Below are positions 17,094-24,059 of a stretch of 64,000 nucleotides of DNA, piece by piece. The stretch is from an uncultured Acidobacteriota bacterium (lineage in GTDB: Bacteria > Acidobacteriota > Terriglobia > Terriglobales > Acidobacteriaceae). Position numbers and translations under genes: made by a program. The first letter of the stretch is position 1. Every line of letters begins with the position of its first letter. The stretch covers positions 20,627 through 84,626 of the forward strand of contig CAINND010000078.1 of the NCBI GenBank assembly GCA_903851035.1, written 5' to 3'. The notes beneath the pieces are model-generated. The model made no database searches. It was not told the DNA's origin and was given only the letters and a program-made list of their open reading frames with translations.

Positions 17094-17825
17094 CTAGCGC
17101 AGTTCGTAGCTGGCGTAGTCAATGCGCAGGGTAGCCACACCGCCCAAGCGCACATTGGTCGTCGTCTGGTTGCTGGCCGGCAGCCAGAAGCCTTCCACCT
17201 TGCGGTAGCGATGCTCGATGCGGGTCTTCTTGATCCAGAAGGATGGGTTGCGCGCCGGCTCGGCGTCGATGCTCTCCACGGCAAAGTCCGTGGCATTCAC
17301 GCAAATCTCACCGCGATAAAGAAATTTTTCGTCGCGCCGTGGCTCTACCTGCAGGCGGTAGCATCCGCCATAAGGGCTGGGCCGCGAGCCCAGCAGGGTG
17401 AAGATGTAATTCTCTGAGCTGAGTGCGTTGTGGCGCTGCGTTTCCGCCTTGGCTGCCTCGCGCTCGCCTTCCAGCAATTTGCTCAGCACGCGCTGCTGCA
17501 GCATCTTGCTGCCGCTCTCGCCCACCACATCAAAGCTCTTGCTCTCCGGAGCCTTGTAGTGCGCCATCACGTCGAGCGTTGCCTCGCGATTACTGGGAAA
17601 CCCCTGGTACTTAAGCTGATAGCTGCGGCGGCTCTCATAGGCCTTAAGCGTGGCGGCGCGCTGGCGGTTGGCTGCCTCCAGGCGCTGCACGATTTCCTCT
17701 GCCCGCAGGTTTGCCGCCACGGCACTGGCCGTTGGCACCGTGGGCACGTCGGCTGCCATGGACGGCATGGCCGCCAGCAACAGGATTGCCCCTGCGTGGA
17801 TCATGGTCTTCATCGTGTTTTTCAT
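17094..17825 (-). CDS. Exported protein, outer-membrane-lipoprotein-sorting-like fold
   Basis: 243 aa from the ATG at 17825, which has AAGGGAG 7 bases upstream; the ORF track start at 17870 lacks such a site. A cleavable signal peptide (MIHAGAILLLAAMPSMAA) is followed by an alpha-helical start and a beta-rich body (AYESRRSYQLKYQGFPSN, GGCYRLQVEPRRDEKFLYRG) reminiscent of the LolA/RseB half-barrel family. It is second in a two-gene unit, 48 bases after the membrane protein at 17874-18467. Fold assignment is by pattern only. Exact role unknown. Confidence 0.6.
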   Translation of the reverse strand: MKNTMKTMIHAGAILLLAAMPSMAADVPTVPTASAVAANLRAEEIVQRLEAANRQRAATLKAYESRRSYQLKYQGFPSNREATLDVMAHYKAPESKSFDVVGESGSKMLQQRVLSKLLEGEREAAKAETQRHNALSSENYIFTLLGSRPSPYGGCYRLQVEPRRDEKFLYRGEICVNATDFAVESIDAEPARNPSFWIKKTRIEHRYRKVEGFWLPASNQTTTNVRLGGVATLRIDYASYELR

Positions 17826-17873
17826 CACGCGTCTCCCTTCATCCGTCGGCCCATGTTTGCAGGCCGCCATGCG

Positions 17874-18467
17874 CTAGCTCTCACTCAGTCCGGTGCGCTG
17901 GCCCAGCCGCAGCACTCGCATAAAGCCACTGGCCACAAAGCGAACGGCCAGCATGGGCAGGCTGCGCAGATCTTCGAGGAAGCTCTGACCTTCGCCGCCC
18001 ACCAGCATGGTGCCGCGGCGCATGATGTAGATATTGAATGCCGCCGAAAGCGCGGTAAAGACGGCAGAGGAGATCATCCCGGCCCGAAACTGCTGGTGTC
18101 CTAGTGCGGTGTGTACGCCGAAATCAGCAAGCTGAAAGATCACGGGAAAGACGCCGGCCAGCAGCAGCTCGGCCAGCCAGGTGGGTGTGGCAAATCGCAA
18201 AGCCTGCGCGAAGGTTCCGGCAAAGCCCGCGTTCAGGGCGCCAATCATTGCCTCCGCCAGCACCGCCGAGTGGCGGCCCGCACCATGCGATTTGATGGAT
18301 GCCACCAGAAAGATTGCGCCGCGAAAGATTGCGCTCAGAGCGGCGGACTTTGCATTCCAGCGTAAAATCACCCGCTTCCACGGATCTGCCGCAAGCCATC
18401 CCAGCGCCGAGGCCACGCCTGGCTGCGGGCCGCCCGCCGGGTGCATCTCTCCGTCTGGGGTCTGCAT
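17874..18467 (-). CDS. Predicted inner-membrane protein of unknown function
   Basis: 197 aa with about four hydrophobic segments (AALSAIFRGAIFLVASI; AMIGALNAGFAGTFAQAL; WLAELLLAGVFPVIFQLADF; ISSAVFTALSAAFNIYI) and a basic C-terminus. No enzymatic motif recognised. It precedes the LolA/RseB-like exported protein on the same strand, so the pair may work together in the envelope. The first 30 residues are Pro/Gly rich and the true start could be slightly downstream. Function unassigned. Confidence 0.6.
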   Translation of the reverse strand: MQTPDGEMHPAGGPQPGVASALGWLAADPWKRVILRWNAKSAALSAIFRGAIFLVASIKSHGAGRHSAVLAEAMIGALNAGFAGTFAQALRFATPTWLAELLLAGVFPVIFQLADFGVHTALGHQQFRAGMISSAVFTALSAAFNIYIMRRGTMLVGGEGQSFLEDLRSLPMLAVRFVASGFMRVLRLGQRTGLSES

Positions 18468-18589
18468 ACCTTAAGCATAGGCAAGCCTGCCTCCGGGCGG
18501 GTAAACGCCACACACACAGACGATAAAACTTTAGTGAATTGCTCAGTTGGCAGAGTGCGATTCATTGTTGCGAAAACATTTTGTTCGGC

Positions 18590-18620
18590 AAAACAAAACG
18601 GCCCGCCACCCGACGGGCCG
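18590..18620 (-). terminator. Rho-independent terminator for the 18640-19386 gene
   Basis: On the minus strand a 7-bp stem CGGCCCG / CGGGCCG is followed by TTTTGTTTT. It sits 20 bases past the stop of the secreted-protein gene. Confidence 0.7.
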
Positions 18621-18639
18621 CTGCCGCAAACCGTTGTGC

Positions 18640-19386
18640 CTACATGGCGGGAATGTAGCTCAGGTCCTTGCGCAGCACCAGAATCTCGCTGACAACGTGA
18701 TCGACTGACTCGCGATACTTTTCCATCGTCTTGTCGTCGTCGCCGTAAACTTTCTTCAGGATGTCGGAAAACTTGACGTCCGGTGCCTGGAAATCTGCCC
18801 AGCCGTTTCGCGGTGTGCTGACAACAAACTGCGGTCCCACGCCACCATTAGCCAGTGCGTACCAGGTGCTCCGCTTGCCCGGATAGTTCTCCTTGTCCAG
18901 CGCGGCCTTGATGCGCTTGGCCGATTCGACGAACTGCATGTAGTGCGAGGGCTTCACAAAGACAGTGGCCACGCTCAACATCTTCACATTCGGATCCGTG
19001 CCGGGTGCAACGCCCAGCTCCGGCTGCAGCACATAGTAGCTGGTCATGTTGTGCTCGCTCTGCGGACCAATGGTCTTCGCCACGTCGGCCATGTCGCGCG
19101 CATCCATGTCCTCGTGGCCGTCCATTCCCTTCCACGTCATGCCGCAGATGGTCGTCAGGTAGGCGCCGGTGTGCGGGCCGCTGATGATCTCCCACACATG
19201 GATGGCGTTCTTGTCCTTTTCCGCCTTGTGGAACTCGTTGTGCTTCTTGCGCGCCGCCTCAAAAGCCTTGGCGTTCTTCGCGACGGTCGTATTCACTTCG
19301 CAAACGCTGTCCGGAGCGGACTGCGCCCAAACGAACGAAGTGGTCAGCAACAGCACTGCACCCCACAGCAATGCAAACTTCTTCAT
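18640..19386 (-). CDS. Secreted protein of unknown function
   Basis: 248 aa. The start at 19386 (MKKFALLWGAVLLLTTSFVW) has AGGAG 8 bases upstream and opens a clean signal peptide cleaved near AQS; the 48 extra residues in the ORF track are leader sequence. The mature part is soluble with two Cys (SVCEVN, TTICGM) and contains repeated polar stretches with many His/Asp/Lys (KNAIHVWEIISGPHTG, DGHEDMDARDMAD). I do not recognise a family. It is a single gene with its own promoter, a structured leader and a terminator, which suggests specific regulation. Confidence 0.75.
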   Translation of the reverse strand: MKKFALLWGAVLLLTTSFVWAQSAPDSVCEVNTTVAKNAKAFEAARKKHNEFHKAEKDKNAIHVWEIISGPHTGAYLTTICGMTWKGMDGHEDMDARDMADVAKTIGPQSEHNMTSYYVLQPELGVAPGTDPNVKMLSVATVFVKPSHYMQFVESAKRIKAALDKENYPGKRSTWYALANGGVGPQFVVSTPRNGWADFQAPDVKFSDILKKVYGDDDKTMEKYRESVDHVVSEILVLRKDLSYIPAM

Positions 19387-19495
19387 GCGATGTATCTCCT
19401 TTGATTTGTTAGCCTTGACGGAAAGGAGAGAGGCTTTGCCCGGACTCTCCGACGCTCTCCCACGGATGTGGCTGATTCCTCCACGAATCAGCCGC
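19387..19495 (-). promoter_or_regulatory. Structured 5' leader of the secreted-protein gene
   Basis: Between the predicted transcript start and the ATG at 19386 the minus strand has a 9-bp perfect hairpin, GGCTGATTC / GAATCAGCC with a 6-base loop (19470-19493). Next comes a second region in which GGGAGAG can pair with CTCTCTCC, or AGCCT with AGGCT, but not both fully. The mix of a 5'-terminal hairpin and competing pairings suggests an mRNA-stability or regulatory element. It contains a GGGCAAAGCC run faintly reminiscent of c-di-GMP aptamers, but the full aptamer is not visible. Confidence 0.4.
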
Positions 19496-19501
19496 CCGGT
19501 G

Positions 19502-19530
19502 ACACTACGTCCGGAGGGAGAGGTTGTCAA
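19502..19530 (-). promoter_or_regulatory. Sigma70-type promoter for the secreted-protein gene
   Basis: Minus-strand TTGACA (19530-19525), a 17-bp spacer and TAGTGT (19507-19502). The -35 matches consensus perfectly, the -10 is weak. It places the transcript start at the base of the 5' hairpin. Confidence 0.5.
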
Positions 19531-19668
19531 TTAAATCTTGAGTAAATTATCAAGATATTTTGCCCCATTCCTGCCCGAACAAGATTTCTGAACGCTAAAT
19601 ATCTCCCGAAATTATTACCTTCCAGAAGGCGGTTTCGGAGTATTATTGCCGCCCGTGAGGTGGCACCC

Positions 19669-20115
19669 ATGCGTCTAGCCGACCCAATTTCCAGCATCCT
19701 CAAGCACAAGAGCGCCGCCGTGCTGACGATTGCTCCAACGGCCGCCGTTTATGAGGCGATTGCCATGATGGCCGAAAACGGCGTGGGTGCCCTGCTGGTA
19801 GTGGAAGGCGATCGTCTGACCGGCATCCTCAGCGAGCGGGATTACGCGCGCAAAGTCATTCTGGAAGGGCGCAGCTCGCGCACCACGGCCGTGGCGGAGA
19901 TCATGACCACGCCAGTCATCTTCGTCTCTCCGGAGAGCCAGGTGGGCGAGTGCATGCAGATCATGACCGATCAGCGCATCCGTCACCTGCCGGTGATGAA
20001 GGGTGAGCGCCTGGTGGGAGTGGTCTCCATTGGAGACCTGGTGAACCACATGCTGCTGGCGCAGCGCGAGACCATCCGCCACCTGGAGAGCTACATCAGC
20101 GGCACGCCACTCTAA
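19669..20115 (+). CDS. CBS-domain pair protein
   Basis: 148 aa consisting of two CBS motifs (VYEAIAMMAENGVGALLVVE and SQVGECMQIMTDQRIRHLPV). CBS pairs bind adenosine nucleotides and act as energy or ligand sensors; stand-alone versions like this one have no fused catalytic domain. The ATG at 19669 has GAGGTGG upstream and is preferred over the GTG at 19660. It stands alone, convergent with the MerR gene (12 bases between stops). Partner unknown. Confidence 0.9.
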   Translation: MRLADPISSILKHKSAAVLTIAPTAAVYEAIAMMAENGVGALLVVEGDRLTGILSERDYARKVILEGRSSRTTAVAEIMTTPVIFVSPESQVGECMQIMTDQRIRHLPVMKGERLVGVVSIGDLVNHMLLAQRETIRHLESYISGTPL

Positions 20116-20127
20116 TCAGGAAAAAGT

Positions 20128-20607
20128 TTAATTCAGCTCATCCAGCAGGGCGCGCAACTGGCGACGCAGCCGCTGCAGCTCCTCGCGATGCGCGTTGCCG
20201 CGCGGCGGAGGCGTGGTTAAAAACGGCAGCATGGGTTGTGCCGTGGCCGCAACCTTGGCGTTTACGATCTCGCGGATCTGGCCCGTGGCCGCAACCTTGG
20301 ATGGCGCCGCCACCTGGTGCAGGCGGGCTTCCTCGCGGAGCTTCTCCCGGGCGCCGGCAATGGTGAATCCCTCTTCGTAGAGCAGGCGGCGGATGCGAAA
20401 GACATTCTCCACATCCTTGCGGCGATACATGCGCTGCCCGGTGCTGCTCTTGGTGGGCTTCAGCAGGCTGAACTCCGTCTCCCAATAGCGCAGCACATAG
20501 GCCGGCAGCGCGCTCAGCTCGCTGACTTCGCCGATGCGAAAGTAAATCTTGTCCGGAATGACTACTTCCGGCTGCGCTTTTCCGTGTTTGCGTTTTGCCA
20601 GTGACAT
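20128..20607 (-). CDS. MerR-family transcriptional regulator
   Basis: 159 aa from the ATG at 20607 (AGAGG upstream; the track's GTG at 20625 is less likely). The N-terminal winged helix is clear: [22 protein letters not shown], then [15 protein letters not shown] and a dimerisation helix. It lacks the cysteine cluster of metal-sensing MerR proteins. The C-terminal half is low-complexity, including a duplicated KVAAT stretch encoded by an 18-bp direct repeat (CCGTGGCCGCAACCTTGG on the plus strand, in the 20240-20300 region). A structured RNA with a terminator ends about 65 bases upstream on the same strand and may be its leader. Confidence 0.88.
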   Translation of the reverse strand: MSLAKRKHGKAQPEVVIPDKIYFRIGEVSELSALPAYVLRYWETEFSLLKPTKSSTGQRMYRRKDVENVFRIRRLLYEEGFTIAGAREKLREEARLHQVAAPSKVAATGQIREIVNAKVAATAQPMLPFLTTPPPRGNAHREELQRLRRQLRALLDELN

Positions 20608-20670
20608 GCCTCTACTATCTTGCACGGCCTTGCCCAGGCTGCGCTATGGGTGGCACCAATGCGGTCACCC

Positions 20671-20702
20671 AAGAAAAAGTCTCCGCGGTCCGCGCGGAGA
20701 CT
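20671..20702 (-). terminator. Rho-independent terminator of the candidate RNA
   Basis: A 10-bp perfect stem AGTCTCCGCG / CGCGGAGACT with a 5-base loop is followed on the minus strand by TTTTTCTT. It ends about 65 bases before the MerR start, so it would act as an attenuator if the RNA and MerR gene are one transcript. Confidence 0.8.
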
Positions 20703-20844
20703 GAACAAGCAAATCCGGGGTCTAGCCACCCCGAAGATACGGTACTGCTGTGCAGCGCCGCCGCATTGGATTGGAACCTTCTCCCTTGAAGGTGCAGAGT
20801 GTTCTGCCAATCCTGTCTACATCTTGAATACAATCCAATGCTAG
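20673..20844 (-). ncRNA. Candidate structured RNA (small RNA or MerR leader), about 170 nt
   Basis: Minus strand only. A consensus-like promoter predicts a start near 20844 and a strong terminator ends near 20673. Between them is an 11-bp perfect helix, GCATTGGATTG (20841-20831) with CAATCCAATGC (20773-20763). It encloses two hairpins (GCAGA-ACAC-TCTGC and ACCTTC-AAGGGA-GAAGGT). A further hairpin CGGGGT / ACCCCG follows near 20720-20740. A second GGATTGG inside the loop can pair with the same CCAATCC, giving a competing 7-bp helix. No long ORF with a ribosome site is present. Length resembles 6S RNA, but the 6S fold is not evident. It could instead be a cis-acting leader of the MerR gene. Confidence 0.5.
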
Positions 20845-20850
20845 TCCCAT

Positions 20851-20879
20851 ATTTTGTGGCCGGTTGTCGCCTTTGTCAA
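20851..20879 (-). promoter_or_regulatory. Sigma70 promoter of the candidate RNA
   Basis: Minus-strand TTGACA (20879-20874, perfect -35), a 17-bp spacer and CAAAAT (20856-20851, four of six -10 bases). This is the best -35/-10 pair seen in the window. Confidence 0.6.
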
Positions 20880-21164
20880 TAGTTTTTATGAAAACTTTGC
20901 TTGACCTCCGCCCCGCTATGCGCATCTCCCCTTGCGCCGCGCACAGGTTTTTTGTTTCTTTCATTGCGCTCGGCAGGGCGACGCGCGTCCGCTGATGTGT
21001 ACTTCGCACGCCGGGCTGCGCTCACAACGCACTTGTGCGTCGCTTCGCTGTCGCCGCTCGCATCATGCGGCAACATCGCAGTGGTAGAATCTGATGTTCG
21101 GTTGGCAATTTTTCGCGGGCTTGCGCATTGCTGATACAGCCCGGAGATACAGAGGCGGCAAGGT
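20880..21164. other. Intergenic spacer between the RNA promoter and tdh
   Basis: About 285 bp with no supportable gene. The part from about 20935 to 21065 is GC-rich with repeated CGCT/CGCTCG-like words (for example GCGCTCGGCAGGGCGACGCG and TCGCTTCGCTGTCGCCGCTC). It looks like a decayed or repetitive spacer, not coding sequence. The tdh promoter presumably lies in the last 100 bases but no clear hexamers were found. Confidence 0.4.
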
Positions 21165-22220
21165 ATGCGGAAGATGGCGGCAGTGGTAAAGGCAGGGCCC
21201 AGGGCCGGAGTGGAGTTGCACGAGGTTCCTGTCCCGGAGATTGGTCCCGGTGAAGTGCTGGTGAAGGTGAAGGTGGCCAGCATCTGCGGCACCGACCTGC
21301 ACATTTACAACTGGGATCCCTGGGCGCAAGGACGAATTGTGCCGCCGTTGATTCCCGGCCACGAGTTCTGCGGCCACGTGGCGGCCGTCGGCCCGGAGGT
21401 CACCAGCGTCAAAGAGGGCGACTTCGTCAGTGCCGAGATGCATGTGGCCTGCGGCAAGTGTTTGCAATGCCGCACCGGCCAGGGACACATCTGCCAGAGC
21501 GTGAAGATCATCGGCATTGACCGCGACGGCGCCTTCGCCGACTACGTCGTCATACCGGAGACCAACATCTGGAAGCTCGACGACTCCATTCCGCACGAAT
21601 ATGCCAGCATACTCGACCCGCTGGGCAACGCCGTGCACACCGCCCTCAGTGGCGACCTTGCGGCAAAGAACGTGGCCATCACCGGTTGCGGGCCCATCGG
21701 ACTGTTCGCCATCGCCGTGGCACGCGCCTGCGGTGCCGCGCAGGTCTTCGCCATTGAGGTGAACGAGTATCGCCGCAACATCGCCCGCCAGATGAAGGCC
21801 GATTTCGTTCTCGACCCTGCCACCGAGGACGTGCGCAAGATCGTCCACGAGCGCACCGGCGGCTACGGCGTGGACGTGCTGCTGGAGATGGCAGGCCACA
21901 AGGACGCCATCAAGCTGGGCTTTGACATTCTGCGCACCGGCGGCAGGGTGAGCCTGCTGGGCATTCCTCCGCGCCCCATTGAGATTGACCTGGCGCACGA
22001 CATCATCTTCAAGGGCGCCACCGTGCTGGGCATCAACGGCCGCAAGATGTTTGAGACCTGGTACCAGATGACTGCCCTGCTAAAGGCGCACAAGCTGGAA
22101 CTGCATCCGGTCATCACCAATCGCCTGCCGCTCACCGACTTCAGCAAGGGAATGGATTTGCTGAACAGCGGCAAGGCCAGCAAAATTCTGCTCTTCACCG
22201 ACTGCAACGAAGCTGTATAG
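21165..22220 (+). CDS. tdh: L-threonine 3-dehydrogenase, zinc-dependent
   Basis: Oxidises threonine to 2-amino-3-oxobutyrate with NAD+, in the cytoplasm, feeding the Kbl reaction. 351 aa medium-chain dehydrogenase. The catalytic-zinc Cys41 is in ICGTDLHIYNWDPWAQ, a sequence specific to Tdh within the family. The structural-zinc cysteines are in CGKCLQCRTGQGHIC, and the NAD Rossmann motif is GCGPIGLFAIAVA. The ATG at 21165 is preceded by GAGG; the Met three codons later is an alternative start. It is followed 37 bases later by kbl, forming the standard threonine-to-glycine pair. Confidence 0.96.
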   Translation: MRKMAAVVKAGPRAGVELHEVPVPEIGPGEVLVKVKVASICGTDLHIYNWDPWAQGRIVPPLIPGHEFCGHVAAVGPEVTSVKEGDFVSAEMHVACGKCLQCRTGQGHICQSVKIIGIDRDGAFADYVVIPETNIWKLDDSIPHEYASILDPLGNAVHTALSGDLAAKNVAITGCGPIGLFAIAVARACGAAQVFAIEVNEYRRNIARQMKADFVLDPATEDVRKIVHERTGGYGVDVLLEMAGHKDAIKLGFDILRTGGRVSLLGIPPRPIEIDLAHDIIFKGATVLGINGRKMFETWYQMTALLKAHKLELHPVITNRLPLTDFSKGMDLLNSGKASKILLFTDCNEAV

Positions 22221-22257
22221 CGCCCGCGCGGCGCACGACATTTCTTAAGGACTCACA

Positions 22258-23466
22258 ATGACGACACGCATAAACCCGCTCGGCTTCCTTAGCGATGAGA
22301 TGAACGCCCTCAAGGAAAAGGGAACCTACTTCAAGCTGCGCGTGCTGGACGATGAGCAGGCCGCGGTTTGCCACTTTGACGGCCGCAAGGTCATCAACCT
22401 GGCCAGCAACAACTATCTCGGCCTGACCACGCACCCACGGCTGCGCGAGGCCGCGCTGGCGGCCACAAAGAAATACGGCGTGGGCTCGGGCGCCGTGCGC
22501 ACCATCGCCGGAACCATGCGGTTGCACATGGAGCTGGAAGAAAAGATCGCTCGCTTCAAGGGCGTCGAGGCCTGTGTCGTCTTTCAGAGTGGCTTTACGG
22601 CCAATGCCGGAACGGTATCGGCCATCCTCGGCAAGGATGACTACATCATCAGCGATGAGCTGAACCACGCCTCGATCATCGACGGCTGCCGCCTTTCGCG
22701 CGCCAAGATTCTCGTCTTCCGCCATAAGGACTTCGCTCACGCCGAGGAGCAGCTTGCCAGCGTGGCCAATCTGCCGGGCAAGAAGTTGCTCATCACGGAT
22801 GGCGTCTTCAGCATGGATGGCGACATTGGTCCGCTGCCCGGCCTGTGCGCTGCGGCGGAAAAGTACGGTGCCATCATGATGGTGGACGACGCGCACAGCA
22901 GCGGCGTGCTGGGACGCCAGGGACGCGGCACCATCGACCACTTCGGCATGCACGGCCGCGTGGACATACAGGTAGGCACGCTCAGCAAGGCCATCGGTGC
23001 CCTGGGCGGCTACGTTTGCGGCACAAAGGATTTCATCGAATACCTCTACCACCGCGCGCGTCCATTCCTGTTCAGCACCTCGCATCCGCCCAGCGTGGCC
23101 GCCACCTGCATTGCCGCCATCGACGTGCTGGAGCAGGAGCCGCAGTGGATGGAGCAGCTGTGGGCGAACACGCGCTTCTTCAAAAAGGAGCTGGGCCTGC
23201 TGGGCTTCAACATTGGCGGTGTCAACACGCCCGCCAGTGAGACGCCGATTACGCCCATCATCCTCGGCGATGGCCGCGCCACCATGGAATTCAGCAAGGC
23301 CATCTTTGAGCAGGGCGTCATGGGAACGGGCATCGCCTTCCCCACGGTTCCGGAGGGCAAGGCCCGCGTGCGCACCATCGTGACGGCCACGCACACCGAA
23401 AGCGAGCTGACCGAGGCGCTGGAAGTGCTGGGGCGGGTGGGCAAGAAGATGGGATTGATCAGCTAA
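22258..23466 (+). CDS. kbl: Glycine C-acetyltransferase (2-amino-3-ketobutyrate CoA ligase)
   Basis: PLP-dependent alpha-oxoamine synthase that cleaves 2-amino-3-oxobutyrate with CoA to glycine and acetyl-CoA. 402 aa, close to the E. coli protein. The PLP-binding lysine is Lys244 in GTLSKAIGALGG, and MVDDAHSSGVLG holds the conserved Asp/His pair. The SSNNYLG-type opening (LASNNYLGLTTHP) and GSGAVRTIAGT are typical. It is 37 bases after tdh, so the two are almost certainly cotranscribed and together degrade threonine. The long minus-strand ORF over this gene is a shadow. Confidence 0.96.
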   Translation: MTTRINPLGFLSDEMNALKEKGTYFKLRVLDDEQAAVCHFDGRKVINLASNNYLGLTTHPRLREAALAATKKYGVGSGAVRTIAGTMRLHMELEEKIARFKGVEACVVFQSGFTANAGTVSAILGKDDYIISDELNHASIIDGCRLSRAKILVFRHKDFAHAEEQLASVANLPGKKLLITDGVFSMDGDIGPLPGLCAAAEKYGAIMMVDDAHSSGVLGRQGRGTIDHFGMHGRVDIQVGTLSKAIGALGGYVCGTKDFIEYLYHRARPFLFSTSHPPSVAATCIAAIDVLEQEPQWMEQLWANTRFFKKELGLLGFNIGGVNTPASETPITPIILGDGRATMEFSKAIFEQGVMGTGIAFPTVPEGKARVRTIVTATHTESELTEALEVLGRVGKKMGLIS

Positions 23467-23511
23467 GGCAAGAGCAGATATAACAGGTGATGGACAATCG
23501 GGAGGGTCACG

Positions 23512-23973
23512 ATGGGCAGCACACCGAATCCGGATGCCTTGGAGTTTTACACGTACAGGTATTTCGCAAATGGCCGGACATTCTATGTGGGAAAGGGGCA
23601 CTGGGTTACCGGACAGAAGACTCAGCGAGTCAATGATCGTGGCATATTCTCCTCCCGACTCAGACGGAATCGTCTCGAACGAGACATAGAGCACCGGGAT
23701 CTCAAGAAGAAAGATATCCAGGTCCTCAATCTCCTTCACTTCAAACACCGGGTGGAGGTTCGATGGGAGTTCCTTGGTAAGAGAGATATCAACGAGGCTG
23801 ACGCTCTCGCGCAAGAAGCAGAGTTCATTAGGAAATACCTAAGCGAGGGATGCTGTCTCGCGAATGATGACATGAATCCCGCAAGGCACACTGTTGATCA
23901 AGTTGTCGAGTGGGTGTTGGCCGGAGACCCAACTCCAAGCCACCGTGGAGAGAAACTGGAGTTCAAGGACTAG
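23512..23973 (+). CDS. GIY-YIG-like nuclease-domain protein (orphan)
   Basis: 153 aa. The N-terminus YTYRYFANGRTFYVGKG matches the GIY-YIG core in its YxY...FYVGKG variant, and a conserved Arg-rich helix follows (SRLRRNRLERDIEHRD). A later Glu in AQEAEFIRKYL could be the metal-binding residue. GIY-YIG domains cut DNA and occur in repair, homing and restriction proteins; this stand-alone form has no extra DNA-binding domain. GC is near 50%, well below the neighbours, and it sits alone between kbl and convergent recQ, suggesting transfer. Activity is not assured, because the variant motif deviates from canonical GIY...YIG. Confidence 0.65.
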   Translation: MGSTPNPDALEFYTYRYFANGRTFYVGKGHWVTGQKTQRVNDRGIFSSRLRRNRLERDIEHRDLKKKDIQVLNLLHFKHRVEVRWEFLGKRDINEADALAQEAEFIRKYLSEGCCLANDDMNPARHTVDQVVEWVLAGDPTPSHRGEKLEFKD

Positions 23974-23982
23974 CTAAGTTGC

Positions 23983-24017
23983 CCCAGGTTGGCCGCACCC
24001 CTCGTGGTTAACCTGGG
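23983..24017. terminator. Hairpin between convergent GIY-YIG gene and recQ
   Basis: An 8-bp inverted repeat CCCAGGTT (23983-23990) / AACCTGGG (24010-24017) lies between the convergent stops. There is no T-run on either side, so any terminator role would be weak or Rho-assisted. Confidence 0.3.
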
Positions 24018-24059
24018 ATGCACAAGGCCGTGGGTCTAAATCGGGCCAGAAGCGGCTGA

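Noticed and set aside
19400-19495. c-di-GMP riboswitch in the secreted-protein leader
   Set aside because: Only a GGGCAAAGCC word resembles the aptamer; the required second conserved strand and tetraloop receptor are missing.
20673-20844. Assignment of the minus-strand RNA as 6S RNA
   Set aside because: Length fits, but the long central bubble and the 5'/3' closing stem of 6S were not found, so it was kept as an unclassified structured RNA.
22195-23814. 539-aa minus-strand ORF over kbl
   Set aside because: Antisense shadow of kbl, which has its catalytic lysine and complete family motifs.
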